Positions 6,663-15,306 of a stretch of 32,849 nucleotides of DNA are shown piece after piece. How positions within the stretch are numbered: the stretch's first letter is position 1; each line of letters starts with the position of its first letter. Below the pieces are notes generated by a model. The model was not told where the DNA came from. It was given only the letters and a program-made list of their open reading frames with translations, and did not search any database. The position numbers and the translations under genes were made by a program. Source of the DNA: CAZMXP01 sp964570285 (lineage in GTDB: Bacteria; Planctomycetota; PLA2); contig CAZMXP010000055.1 in assembly GCA_964570285.1 (NCBI GenBank), forward strand, positions 1 to 32,849. Reading direction: 5' to 3'.

Positions 6663-9600
6663 TCAGGACGGCGCCATCCCCCCGAGGGCGAGCGCGTCCC
6701 CCGGCGCCTCGTCGTAGGCGCCGAGGCGGTGGATGTGGCCGCGGTAGTGGAGCAGGTCGATCAGGCTCTCGGTCTGCACGATGCGCAGCGTCACGAGGGG
6801 GTCGGTGATCCGCTCGGGGTGGCGGAGCAGGTCGACGAGCGCCGACTCGCCCTCCGCGCGGGCGGCGTCGCCGCGGGCGGCCCAGACGCGGAGCGCGTCC
6901 CCCGCGCCGTCGAGGTTTGCGACCGTCGCGCTCCAAGCGGCGCGCCTCGCCGCGCGGTCGCGCCCGGTCCCGTGCGCGCGCCACCAGCGGTTGAACGCGC
7001 GCTTGAGGCGCGGCCGCGGCAGCACGCGCGGCGGCAGCGGCTCGCGCTGGGCCGCGCGGGCGTACGTTTCGCTCAGGATCTCCGCCGCCGACAGGAGCCG
7101 GCGCACGCCGTCGTAGTCGGCCAGGTAGACCGCGGCCAGCGCCCGCATCCGCTCGGGGCCGAGGCCCGCGCCCGGCGCGAGGCCGAGGCGCGCCGCGATC
7201 CGCTCGCGCAGGCCGCCTTCGAGCAGCCGCCCGAGGCGCTCCATGTCGCGCGCGGCGCGGCGCCGCTCGCCCTGCATGCGCGTGACGAAGCGCGGGCGGG
7301 CGCGCAGGAAGCGGAGGTGGTCGGCGAGCAGCGCGCCCTCGAGGCCGCTCTCCGTCGTGCCGGGGATCCGCGCGCCGAGATACTCGGGGTCGAGCAGCGC
7401 CCGGAGCCGCATCGCCTCCTCGGCGGCGGGACCGCGCATGCGCTGGATCTTGCGCAGGGCCGTCGCGTAGTCGGCATCCTGCGCCGCCTCGCGGTCGACC
7501 GTGTACGCGGGGTGGCGGATCTCGCGCAGGCAGGAGCGCATCCAGCGGAAGAAGCGCCAGGAGTACGCGACGCTCCGCGCGAGGACGCGCAGCGGGATCA
7601 GCAGCGCGCGCCCGCCGGCGAGCCACTCCTCGTGCAGCCGCGCGAGGTTCAGGACGCGTTCCTCCCGCGGCCGGCGGTGCAGTGGGTAGGTGCCGAAGAT
7701 GCGCCGGGCGAGCAGGCGGCGGTCGAGTTCGAGGCGCTCGCGCAGTCTCGGGCCGAAGCGCTCCTCCACGAGCCGGTCGCGCTCCGGGTCGGCGTCGAGG
7801 AAGTGGAGCGCCGTGAAGCTCGTCGTCGTGTAGAGCACCTGCTCCCCCGCCACGTCCGCGACGCGGCCGGAGGCGAGCCACTCCTCGTAGGCGCGGCGCT
7901 CCTCCTCCGAGGCGTGCGGCAGCTGGTCGAGGGGCAGCGCGAAGCGGTTGTAGTCGACGATCAGCCGCGCCGCGCCGTACGAGACCGCGTGGCAGACGAG
8001 GCTGAACCAGAGGTAGGGCCCCCGGAAGAGCGACCGGTTGCGCTCGAGGTCGAGGCGCAGCAGCCGCTTCCTGTGCCGTCGCGTGAAGCGCGCCGAGCGC
8101 AGCCGCAGGTTGCGCAGCGCCGGGTTCCCGAGGAGCTGGGCGGTCGTGCGCGTGTCGGACTCGCCGAGCAGCGTGCCGTCGAGGGAGTCGCGGTGGATCA
8201 GCACCGCGCGCTCCACCGTGTCGAACCCGCGGCTGCGCCCGCCGCCCGACTGCGCCTCCAGCAGCCAGCGCCGCACGCCGCGCACGAAGCGCTGGCGCAT
8301 CTCGCCCGCCTCCTCGCCGGTGATCCGCGCCTCCGCGCGGAAGACCGCCCCCTCGAGGATCGCACCGTCGCGCTCGAGCGCGCGGCTCTTGATCGACTCG
8401 GTGAGGCCGAGGTACTGCGCCTGCACCGACTGCGAGAAGAACTCCGTCGCCTGCCCCGCCACGCGCCGCAGGTACCAGCCGACGCCGAGGATCGCGAAGC
8501 AGATCGCGCCGAGCACCTGCAGGAAGGGGCCGACGATGCGCCCGAAGAACGCCGCAAGCGCCTCGAGGAACGCCACCCGCGAGAACTTGAGCAGCAGCGA
8601 GACGATCAGGTAGATGCCGCCGAAGAGCGCGAGGCGGTAGGCGGGCCGGAAGGCGCCCTTGACCATCGTCGTGCCGAGGCGGTCGACGAACTGCGCGGGC
8701 GAGACCGTGCCGGAGAGGTCGGCGTACCAGGTCCAGCGTTCCAGGTGGCGCTCGAACTCCGCCGCGGCGCGGTGGGCCGCCGCGACGACGACCTCCGCAT
8801 CGTCGAGACCGGGCGCGAGGCGCGGCGCGTAGCGGCGGAGGACGGGGAACCACCGGAACGGAGGGAGCGCGAAGAGGCGCACGACGCGCGCGAGGCGCAC
8901 CACGAGGTCGGCCTCGATCCGCGCCTCGAGGGCCGCGGGGGTCAGCGAGGCCAGGTCGGTGATGACGGCCTCCGCCGTGGAGTCGGTGCCCTCCCCCCGG
9001 GGGTGGGCATGCAGGGGGTGCGGGGGACGCGGACTTGCCGGCGCGAGCGCCGCTCCCAGCGCGTCGAGGCGGGCGAGGCCGACGGCGTCGCGCGCGTCGG
9101 GGGTGGCGCCCTGGAGCAGGCGCTCCCACGCGGCCGCGAGGCGGGTGCGCATCTCCCGCCGCGCGGCGGCATCCCCCTGCCCGACCGCGCGCGCCCGCTC
9201 GCGCTCCTCGCGGGAGGGGAAGAGGATGATGTCGCGGTCGAGCAGCGGGCCGTGCTGGCGCGCGAGGCGATCGATGCCGCGGGTCAGGAAGGTGAAGGCG
9301 CGCAGGTAGCGCGCGAGCCGGGGCAGGCGCAGGAAGCGCGCGGCCCGCCCGGCGCGCACCGCATCCATCTGGTGCGGAAGCAGCAGCAGGCCGAAGGGGA
9401 TCGACGGCAGCAGGTCGACGAGGAAGTGGCGCGCGAACCAGCCCCCCTTCCCCTCGACGACGGCGAGCTTGTAGGCGAACTCCCACAGGAAGACGAGGCA
9501 GGCGAGCGTGTCGACGGCCGTGAAGGCGAGGACCACGCCGTGCGGGAGCGTGAAGAGGAACTCCGCCGCGAGCATCGCGAGCACCACGGCGAGCACGAGC

Positions 9601-10316
9601 AGCAGCGCCCGGTCGAACCGCTCCACGCGGCGCGCGCCGAAGCGCCGCTCGAGGCTCGCCCGCAGACCGCGCTCCTGCCGCTCGGCGGCGAGACGCCGGG
9701 CCTTGCGCCCGAGCCTCGAGCGCCGCGGGCCGCGCGACGCCTCCACCTGCTGCATGTGCCAGACGAGGTCGTCGCGCACGAGGTCGATCTGCGCGCGCGC
9801 CGTCGCGGGGTCGACCCCGTCGAGCGTGCCGAGCAGGCCGACCGCGCGGTCGAGATGCATCGTGGCCCACCGCTCGCGCGTCGCCTCGTCCGGCGGCGAG
9901 GCCTGCACGAGCGAGAGCAGCCTCGCGTGCAGCGCAGGGCGCTCGCCGAGCAGCGGCGCGGGCGCGCCGCGGCGACGGAGCGCCTCGAGGTCGAGCGCCC
10001 CCGCCCGCGCGAGGTCGGCGAAGGCGGCTTCGGCGTCGCCGGCCGATCCGAGTCCCGCGCGCCACCGCTCCGCCTCCGTCGCGACGATGCGGTCGAGCAG
10101 GGCGTCGGCGGCCCCCCGAGCCCCCTCGCATCCCCCCGCGCGGAGCAGGTCGCGCCAGCGGGCGGTGTCGGCCAGGAGCGCCGCCTCGTCCCCGCCCCGG
10201 GCGCACGCCCGCCGCAGGTCGCCCTCGATCCCGGCGAGCTCCGACGCGCGGGCCGCGTGGGCGGTGTCGCTGCGCCCCTCGGCGTCGCGCAGGCGGCGTT
10301 CGAGGTCGTCGGTCAC
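6663..10316 (-). CDS. Large membrane protein with voltage-sensor-like segment, function unknown
   Basis: The protein is 1217 residues. After a charged, mainly helical N-terminus (1-230), residues ~236-341 form four membrane-type segments. The fourth carries regularly spaced arginines (RAGRAARFLRLPRLARYLRA), and the third contains DLLPSIPFG; together this resembles S1-S4 of voltage-gated ion channels. No pore or selectivity filter of the TVGYG type follows. Further hydrophobic segments lie near residues 555-625 and around 765, separated by long basic cytosolic-type stretches. The GTG start at 10316 overlaps the gmk stop as GTGA, so it is the last gene of the aroF-gmk operon. I do not recognise the family; the voltage-sensor likeness is a visual comparison. 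Its length exceeds any simple channel. Confidence 0.72.
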   Translation of the reverse strand: MTDDLERRLRDAEGRSDTAHAARASELAGIEGDLRRACARGGDEAALLADTARWRDLLRAGGCEGARGAADALLDRIVATEAERWRAGLGSAGDAEAAFADLARAGALDLEALRRRGAPAPLLGERPALHARLLSLVQASPPDEATRERWATMHLDRAVGLLGTLDGVDPATARAQIDLVRDDLVWHMQQVEASRGPRRSRLGRKARRLAAERQERGLRASLERRFGARRVERFDRALLLVLAVVLAMLAAEFLFTLPHGVVLAFTAVDTLACLVFLWEFAYKLAVVEGKGGWFARHFLVDLLPSIPFGLLLLPHQMDAVRAGRAARFLRLPRLARYLRAFTFLTRGIDRLARQHGPLLDRDIILFPSREERERARAVGQGDAAARREMRTRLAAAWERLLQGATPDARDAVGLARLDALGAALAPASPRPPHPLHAHPRGEGTDSTAEAVITDLASLTPAALEARIEADLVVRLARVVRLFALPPFRWFPVLRRYAPRLAPGLDDAEVVVAAAHRAAAEFERHLERWTWYADLSGTVSPAQFVDRLGTTMVKGAFRPAYRLALFGGIYLIVSLLLKFSRVAFLEALAAFFGRIVGPFLQVLGAICFAILGVGWYLRRVAGQATEFFSQSVQAQYLGLTESIKSRALERDGAILEGAVFRAEARITGEEAGEMRQRFVRGVRRWLLEAQSGGGRSRGFDTVERAVLIHRDSLDGTLLGESDTRTTAQLLGNPALRNLRLRSARFTRRHRKRLLRLDLERNRSLFRGPYLWFSLVCHAVSYGAARLIVDYNRFALPLDQLPHASEEERRAYEEWLASGRVADVAGEQVLYTTTSFTALHFLDADPERDRLVEERFGPRLRERLELDRRLLARRIFGTYPLHRRPREERVLNLARLHEEWLAGGRALLIPLRVLARSVAYSWRFFRWMRSCLREIRHPAYTVDREAAQDADYATALRKIQRMRGPAAEEAMRLRALLDPEYLGARIPGTTESGLEGALLADHLRFLRARPRFVTRMQGERRRAARDMERLGRLLEGGLRERIAARLGLAPGAGLGPERMRALAAVYLADYDGVRRLLSAAEILSETYARAAQREPLPPRVLPRPRLKRAFNRWWRAHGTGRDRAARRAAWSATVANLDGAGDALRVWAARGDAARAEGESALVDLLRHPERITDPLVTLRIVQTESLIDLLHYRGHIHRLGAYDEAPGDALALGGMAPS

Positions 10317-10885
10317 GGCGGCGGGGTCGAGTCGGCGACGTGCGCGGCGATCTCCTCCGCCGCGCGCACGCTCGTGTCGTTGACGACGACGAGGTCGAAC
10401 TCGCCCTGCCGCGCGAGTTCGGCCCGCGCGGTGTCGAGGCGGCGGGCGATCGCCTCCGGCGTCTCGGTGGCGCGGGAGCGGATGCGGCGATCGAGCTCCG
10501 CGAAGCTGGGGGGGAGGAGGAAGACGAGCAGCGCCCCCGGGGCGGACCTCCGCACGGAGGCGGCGCCCTGCACGTCGAGGACGAGCAGCGCGTGGCACCT
10601 CCGGGCGAGGATCGCGTCGGCCTGCGCGCGCGGCGATCCGTAGCGCTCCCCGTAGACCTCGGCCCACTCGAGGAACCGGTCCTCCGCGATCCATGCGTCG
10701 AAGCCCGGGCGGTCGAGGAAGAGGTAGTCCCGTCCGTGCACCTCGCCGGGGCGCGGGCGCCGCGTCGTCGCGGTGACCACCCGCTCGAAGAAGGCGATCT
10801 TGAGGAGGTGGCGCGCCACCGTCGTCTTGCCGACGCCGGAGGGGCCCGACAGCACGACGAGGCGCGGAGGCTCAGCGGCGCTCAT
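10313..10885 (-). CDS. gmk: Guanylate kinase
   Basis: The 190-residue enzyme phosphorylates GMP to GDP with ATP. The P-loop GPSGVGKTT lies near the N-terminus. TTRRPRPGEVHGRDYLF matches the GMP-binding region and LVLDVQGAASVR the following conserved segment. Length is normal for the bacterial enzyme. The ATG at 10885 overlaps the yicC stop (ATGA), and its own stop overlaps the GTG of the membrane protein (GTGA). The yicC-gmk pairing is common in bacteria. The rpoZ and coaBC genes that often follow gmk are not next to it here. Confidence 0.96.
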   Translation of the reverse strand: MSAAEPPRLVVLSGPSGVGKTTVARHLLKIAFFERVVTATTRRPRPGEVHGRDYLFLDRPGFDAWIAEDRFLEWAEVYGERYGSPRAQADAILARRCHALLVLDVQGAASVRRSAPGALLVFLLPPSFAELDRRIRSRATETPEAIARRLDTARAELARQGEFDLVVVNDTSVRAAEEIAAHVADSTPPP

Positions 10886-11766
10886 TCGAGGTTGGCGACC
10901 TGCTCCTTGAGGCGGTCCACCGCGCTCTTGAGGGCGATCACGGCGCGCGAGATCGCCACGTCCTGGCTCTTGCTGCCGATCGTGTTGGTCTCGCGGAGCA
11001 TCTCCTGCGCAAGGAAGTCGAGGGGGCGGCCGACCTCGACCCCGTCGCGCCCGAGGTAGGCGTCGAACTCCTCGAGGTGCGCGGAGAGGCGCGTGACCTC
11101 CTCGTTGACATCGGAGCGGTCGGCGAGCAGCGCCACCTCGCGGGCCAGCGTCGAGTCGTCGAGGCGCACGCCGCTCTCGCGCAGCAGCGCGTCGACGCGC
11201 TCGCGCAGCCGCGCGTGGTGCTCCACGACGACCTCGGGGGCCCGGGTTGCGATCTCGCGCAGCCGCGCGCGCATGTCGCGCGTGAGCGCGCGCAGGTCGC
11301 GCACGAGATGCGTCGCCTCGCGCCGGCGCATCGCGTCGAGGCCGTCGAGCGCCCCGTTGCAGGCCTTGGCGACGACCTTCCAGTCGGCAGGGCGCAGCGG
11401 ATCCTGCGCCCCCGTCTCGATCGCCCCCGGGAACGCGGCCACGGCGTCCGGCGTCAGCTTGCCCTCGACGACCCCCTTCCTGCGGAGCGCCTCGATCGAC
11501 TTCGCGAGCCCCTCGACGAGGTCGGTCCGGATGCGGAGGACCTCCTGCGGCCGCAGGTAGTCCACGCGCGCCGAGAGTGAGACGGTGCCGCGCCGCACCC
11601 TGTCGCGCACGAGCGCCTCGAGGTCGGCCTCGTGGGGCGAGAGAGCCGCCGGCGTGCGGAGCGAGACCTTGAGCGAGCGGGCGTTGACCGAGCGCACCTC
11701 GATCTCGACGCGGATCCGGCTGCCGGCGGCGGAAGCCGCGCCGTAGCCGGTCATGCTGCGCGGCAT
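10882..11766 (-). CDS. yicC: YicC/YloC family endoribonuclease
   Basis: The protein is 294 residues and begins with the family hallmark MTGYG (MPRSMTGYGAASA), followed by EIEVRSVNARSLKVSLR. The C-terminal segment FLAQEMLRETNTIGSKSQD is the other strongly conserved block of this family, whose members are RNA-cleaving enzymes acting on mRNA and small RNA. Length is typical. The gene starts 6 bases after the secG stop and is coupled to gmk. Confidence 0.94.
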   Translation of the reverse strand: MPRSMTGYGAASAAGSRIRVEIEVRSVNARSLKVSLRTPAALSPHEADLEALVRDRVRRGTVSLSARVDYLRPQEVLRIRTDLVEGLAKSIEALRRKGVVEGKLTPDAVAAFPGAIETGAQDPLRPADWKVVAKACNGALDGLDAMRRREATHLVRDLRALTRDMRARLREIATRAPEVVVEHHARLRERVDALLRESGVRLDDSTLAREVALLADRSDVNEEVTRLSAHLEEFDAYLGRDGVEVGRPLDFLAQEMLRETNTIGSKSQDVAISRAVIALKSAVDRLKEQVANLE

Positions 11767-11772
11767 CGGCGC

Positions 11773-12162
11773 CTACTTGGGGGGTGTCGAGCCCTCGCCG
11801 TCCGCCGGTTTCTCCGGGGGAGTCTCGGCGGGCTTGTCGGGCGGGGCCACGATCGCGGGATCCGGCGCGGCGTCCGGCGAATCGGAGGGGGCGACCGCCG
11901 AATCGGGACGGATCGCCGCATAGAGGATGGCGAGGAACAGGAAGAGGCCCCCGACGGTGGAGGTGAACTTGTTCACGCCGCCCGTCTGCACGCCGAACGT
12001 CTCCGCGCCCGCCCCGCCGAACGCGCTCGAGAGTCCGCCCCCCTTCGGCTCCTGCAGCAGGATCACGAACATCATCAGCAGCGAGCAGAGGATGAAGACG
12101 ACGAGGATCAGCCCCTTGATGAAGCCCTTGAAGCTGAAGGCGAGAAGCAGAGCGGTCAACAT
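11773..12162 (-). CDS. secG: Protein-export membrane protein SecG
   Basis: The 129-residue protein has two transmembrane segments (about residues 12-35 and 65-85) flanking the SecG loop signature LLQEPKGGGLSSAFGG. It is an accessory subunit of the SecYEG translocon. After the second segment comes a ~45-residue tail rich in Pro, Asp and Ala, longer than in many SecG proteins. It sits between tpiA (69-base gap) and yicC (6-base gap); tpiA-secG adjacency is frequent in bacteria. Confidence 0.93.
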   Translation of the reverse strand: MLTALLLAFSFKGFIKGLILVVFILCSLLMMFVILLQEPKGGGLSSAFGGAGAETFGVQTGGVNKFTSTVGGLFLFLAILYAAIRPDSAVAPSDSPDAAPDPAIVAPPDKPAETPPEKPADGEGSTPPK

Positions 12163-12231
12163 GGCATCTCCCGCGGCTCGGGGGCGTCCCTCCGTGGGGT
12201 GCTCCCTCCCGCGCAGCCCCGGATTGTAGCG

Positions 12232-12993
12232 CTAGCCCGCCGCGGCCGCGAAGATCTGCAGGAAGGAGCGCGCCGAGAGGCTCGCCCCCCCGACAAGGAG
12301 GCCGTCGATCCCCGGGGCCGAGAGCAGCTCCCGGGCGTTTTCCGGCTTCGCGCTGCCCCCGTAGAGGATGCGCACCTTCGCGGCGGCCTCCCCCCACAGC
12401 GAGACGAGCAGCTCCCGGATCCAGGCGTGCGCCTCCGCCGCCTGGTCCGGAGAGGCCGTGAGGCCCGTCCCGATGGCCCAGACCGGCTCGTAGGCGATCG
12501 TCACGTCCTGCGCGCTCGCCTCCGCGACCCCCCCACGCCCCCCCCGGATCTGCCGCTCGAGGACGGTCGTGGTCGAGCCGGCCTCGCGCTCGGCGAGGGT
12601 CTCCCCGACGCAGAGCAGCGGCTCGATGTCGTGGCCGAGGGCCGCGAGCAGCTTCCTGTTCACAAAGGCGTCGTCCTCGCCGAGGATGTGGCGGCGCTCG
12701 CTGTGGCCGACGAGCACGCGCGTGGCCCCGACGTCGAGAAGCTGGAGCGGGGAGATCTCGCCGGTGAACGCCCCCGCGTCGGCCGGGTAGAGGTTCTGCG
12801 CGCCGACGGTGATCTCGCTCTCGCTGACGACCTCGACGACGCGGCCGAGGCAGGTGAAGGGCGGAAAGAGCGCGACATCGGCGGTCTCGAGCGGCGCGGG
12901 CAGGCCGCGGAAGAGCTCGCGCGCGAGCGTCGCGCCCTCCGCGCGGTTGCAGTTCATCTTCCAGTTGCCCGCGATGAGCGGACGCCGGCTCAT
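12232..12993 (-). CDS. tpiA: Triosephosphate isomerase
   Basis: This 253-residue glycolytic enzyme interconverts dihydroxyacetone phosphate and glyceraldehyde 3-phosphate. The catalytic Lys lies in GNWKMN (Lys12), the His in GHSERR and the Glu in AYEPVWAIGTG; the phosphate-binding YGGSAKPEN and GLLVGGASL are present near the end. All catalytic residues are intact and the length is normal. The ATG overlaps the stop of the DAHP synthase gene as ATGA. Confidence 0.97.
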   Translation of the reverse strand: MSRRPLIAGNWKMNCNRAEGATLARELFRGLPAPLETADVALFPPFTCLGRVVEVVSESEITVGAQNLYPADAGAFTGEISPLQLLDVGATRVLVGHSERRHILGEDDAFVNRKLLAALGHDIEPLLCVGETLAEREAGSTTTVLERQIRGGRGGVAEASAQDVTIAYEPVWAIGTGLTASPDQAAEAHAWIRELLVSLWGEAAAKVRILYGGSAKPENARELLSAPGIDGLLVGGASLSARSFLQIFAAAAG

Positions 12994-14018
12994 CGGCCGG
13001 CCCCGACGGCCGTGCGCCGGACGATGTCGTGGATCGCGTGCAATTCGGGCACGAGGCGCTCGAGCTGGTCGGGCAGGAGCGCCTGGCGCGCGTCGGAGAG
13101 CGCGCGCTGCGGCGAGGGGTGGACCTCGATCATGACCCCGTCGGCGCCCGCCGCGACCGCGGCGCGCGCCATCGCGGGCACGAGGTCGCTCCGGCCGGTC
13201 GCGTGGCTCGGATCGACGACGACGGGCAGGTGCGAGAGGCGCTTCACGAGCGGCACGCTCGACAGGTCGAGCAGGTTGCGCACCGCGCCGTCGAAGGAGA
13301 CGAGCCCGCGCTCGCAGAGCACCACGTGCGGGTTGTTGCCCTTGAGCAGGTACTCCGCCGAGCAGAGCCAGTCCTCCACGGTGGAGGCGCGCCCGCGCTT
13401 CAGCAGCACCGGCAGCCCGGTATCGGCGGCGGCCTCGAGCAGAGGGTAGTTCTGCATGTTGCGCGTGCCGATCTGGATCATGTCGGCGTACTCGGCGACC
13501 AGGCCGACGTGCCGCGTGTCCATCGCCTCGGTCACGACCGGCATGCCCACCTCGCGCCCGACGGCGCAGAGGATGCGCAGCCCGCGCTCGCCGAGCCCCT
13601 GGAACTGGTAGGGCGAGGTGCGCGGCTTGAACGCGCCCGCGCGCAGGATGTGCGCGCCGCTCGCCTTCGCGGCGTTCGCGCCGCGCCGCAGGAGCCCCTC
13701 GTCCTCGACCGCGCAAGGCCCGGCGATCAGCGTGATGCCGTTGCCGCCGATCCGGCAGGCGCCCACGCGGACGACCGTGTCCTCCGGGTGCGCCTCCCGG
13801 GCGGCGAGCCGGTAGGGGGCCTTCAGCGGGACGACCTTCTCGACCCCCGGGAAGCGGTCGAGGGGGATGTCCCTGAGCCGGTCCTCGTCGCCCACCACGC
13901 CGATCACGATCCGGTGGTGGCCTTCCGAGACGTGGACGGCGAGCCCCGCCTCTTCGATTGCGCGCACGAGCCGATTCCGCTCTTCCGGGGTGCAGCCCGA
14001 CCGCAGGACGACGAACAT
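12990..14018 (-). CDS. aroF: 3-deoxy-7-phosphoheptulonate synthase (DAHP synthase, type I-beta)
   Basis: The 342-residue enzyme condenses phosphoenolpyruvate and erythrose 4-phosphate, the first step of the shikimate pathway. A ~75-residue N-terminal ferredoxin-like extension (MFVVLRSGCTPEERNRLV) typical of the I-beta subgroup precedes the barrel. Barrel motifs include IAGPCAVE, FKPRTSPYQFQGLG, IGTRNMQNY, LLKRG and VVDPSHATG. The N-terminal extension often mediates feedback inhibition in related enzymes. It is the first gene of the minus-strand operon running to 6663. Confidence 0.95.
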   Translation of the reverse strand: MFVVLRSGCTPEERNRLVRAIEEAGLAVHVSEGHHRIVIGVVGDEDRLRDIPLDRFPGVEKVVPLKAPYRLAAREAHPEDTVVRVGACRIGGNGITLIAGPCAVEDEGLLRRGANAAKASGAHILRAGAFKPRTSPYQFQGLGERGLRILCAVGREVGMPVVTEAMDTRHVGLVAEYADMIQIGTRNMQNYPLLEAAADTGLPVLLKRGRASTVEDWLCSAEYLLKGNNPHVVLCERGLVSFDGAVRNLLDLSSVPLVKRLSHLPVVVDPSHATGRSDLVPAMARAAVAAGADGVMIEVHPSPQRALSDARQALLPDQLERLVPELHAIHDIVRRTAVGAGR

Positions 14019-14157
14019 GGGGAGAGCGGAGTCTATCAGCGCCGCTGCGTCGGCTCAATTCCGGGAGTTTGCCGGGGGTGGGTTTGAACGGGACCGGCAG
14101 TCGCAGGCCGGCCCGCCCGCGCGGGAGCCGGGGGGGTGGGGGGGCCGGGGCCGCCGC

Positions 14158-15123
14158 TCAAGACCCCGCTTCGACGTCGCCCGGCTCCCGGATCAGAAGC
14201 TCCGCGAGCCGCGCGTAGTCGCGGGCGCCCTTGCTCGTGGGGAAGGCGAAGCCGATCGGCGCGCGCAGCATGGGAGCGCGGATCAGGTTGGCGTCGGTGC
14301 GGATCGGGGGGAGCACGCGATCCTTGAGGCCGCCCCGGACGGCGCTCAGGATCTCGCCGCCCACCTTCAGGCGGCCATCGATCTTGGTCGGCAGGAAGCG
14401 GAGCGCGACGCCCCGGTCGAGCCGGCTGCGGATGAGCGCGACGGTGTTGGTCAGGTCGCTGATCGCCTTGATCGAGTAGGCCTGCGCCTCGATCGGCACG
14501 AGCGCCTCCTCGCAGGCCACGAGGGCGTTGATCGTCACGAGGCTGAGGTTTGGGGGGCAGTCGAGCAGCAGGAAGTCGAACTCGGCGCGCAGCGGCTCCA
14601 GCTTCCGGTCGAGGATGGTCTCGCGCAGGAAGGCGTCGAAGATCTTGATCTCGACGCCGGCGAGCCGGGGCCGCGAGGGGATGCAGAAGAGCCCCGGAAA
14701 GGAGGTCTCGCGGACGACGGTGCGCGCCTCGAGATCGTCGTCGGTGAAGAGTTCCTCCACCGAACGGTCCTTCTCCCCCAGCTCGACTCCGAGCGAGGAG
14801 GTCAGGTTCGCCTGCGGGTCGAGGTCGATCGCGAGCACGCGGCGTCCCCGCTTCACGAGCGCCCCGGCGAGGCTGATCGTCGTCGTCGTCTTCCCGACGC
14901 CCCCCTTCTGGTTCACGACCGCGATGCGCCGCCGCTGCCTCCCCCTGCCGAGGTCGACGACCCGCCGCGCCTCGTCGAAGTCGTAGACGCGGTGGTTCGC
15001 GCCGCTCCGGCGCGGCGTCGGCAGCCGCCCCTCGGCCTCCCACTGCAGGAGGTCGCGCCGCTCCACCCCCGCCATCCGGGCGACCTCGCCGATGCTGAAA
15101 TGGGCCTTTATCTTGCGGATCAA
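14158..15123 (-). CDS. ParA-family ATPase with N-terminal MerR-type helix-turn-helix
   Basis: The 321-residue protein opens with a MerR-like DNA-binding domain (FSIGEVARMAGVERRDLLQW, then RRSGANHRVYDFDEARRVV). A ParA ATPase domain follows, with the deviant Walker A KGGVGKTTT (from residue 73), DLDPQANLT and LLLDCPPNLS. No ATG lies at a suitable place; the TTG at 15123 with AGGA nine bases upstream is the best start, and TTG 15132 is less likely because its AGGA touches the codon. No parB neighbour exists. The built-in DNA-binding domain suggests autoregulation or a positioning role like that of plasmid ParA proteins with HTH domains. It is divergent from the sigma54 activator. Confidence 0.88.
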   Translation of the reverse strand: MIRKIKAHFSIGEVARMAGVERRDLLQWEAEGRLPTPRRSGANHRVYDFDEARRVVDLGRGRQRRRIAVVNQKGGVGKTTTTISLAGALVKRGRRVLAIDLDPQANLTSSLGVELGEKDRSVEELFTDDDLEARTVVRETSFPGLFCIPSRPRLAGVEIKIFDAFLRETILDRKLEPLRAEFDFLLLDCPPNLSLVTINALVACEEALVPIEAQAYSIKAISDLTNTVALIRSRLDRGVALRFLPTKIDGRLKVGGEILSAVRGGLKDRVLPPIRTDANLIRAPMLRAPIGFAFPTSKGARDYARLAELLIREPGDVEAGS

Positions 15124-15193
15124 CGGGCCCAATCCTACTACGGGTGGGGGTCGACGGCAACGGGTGGGGGCCCGGGGGAGGGTCTGTCGCAGG

Positions 15194-15210
15194 ATCGCAC
15201 ACCGTGCGAT
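15194..15210. promoter_or_regulatory. Perfect palindrome, operator candidate
   Basis: ATCGCAC and GTGCGAT flank a 3-base spacer in the intergenic region between the ParA-like gene and the sigma54 activator. It ends 9 bases before a TATGAT (15220-15225) that could be a -10 element for the plus-strand gene; no good -35 is visible. The half-site GTGCGAT recurs in the palindrome at 15271. Confidence 0.45.
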
Positions 15211-15252
15211 TCCGTAAGGTATGATTGCTGAACGGTTTGCGCCTGGCGGGCA

Positions 15253-15284
15253 GTCCGGTCGGATCCGGACGTGCGATTTCGCAC
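15253..15284. promoter_or_regulatory. Two adjacent palindromes upstream of the sigma54 activator
   Basis: GTCCGG and CCGGAC flank six bases (15253-15270). Directly next to it GTGCGA and TCGCAC flank two bases (15271-15284). The second repeats the half-site of the 15194 palindrome. They lie 23 bases before the GTG start, so in the leader or promoter of the activator; binding by the MerR-type domain of the divergent protein is one possibility. Confidence 0.4.
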
Positions 15285-15306
15285 CCCTCGGCGCTGGAGA
15301 TACTGC

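Noticed and set aside
6222..10643. Very long plus-strand open frame opposite the large membrane protein and gmk
   Set aside because: It is antisense to genes with recognisable motifs; its product is Arg/Glu/Ala/Gln-rich without any domain, as expected from high GC on the opposite strand.
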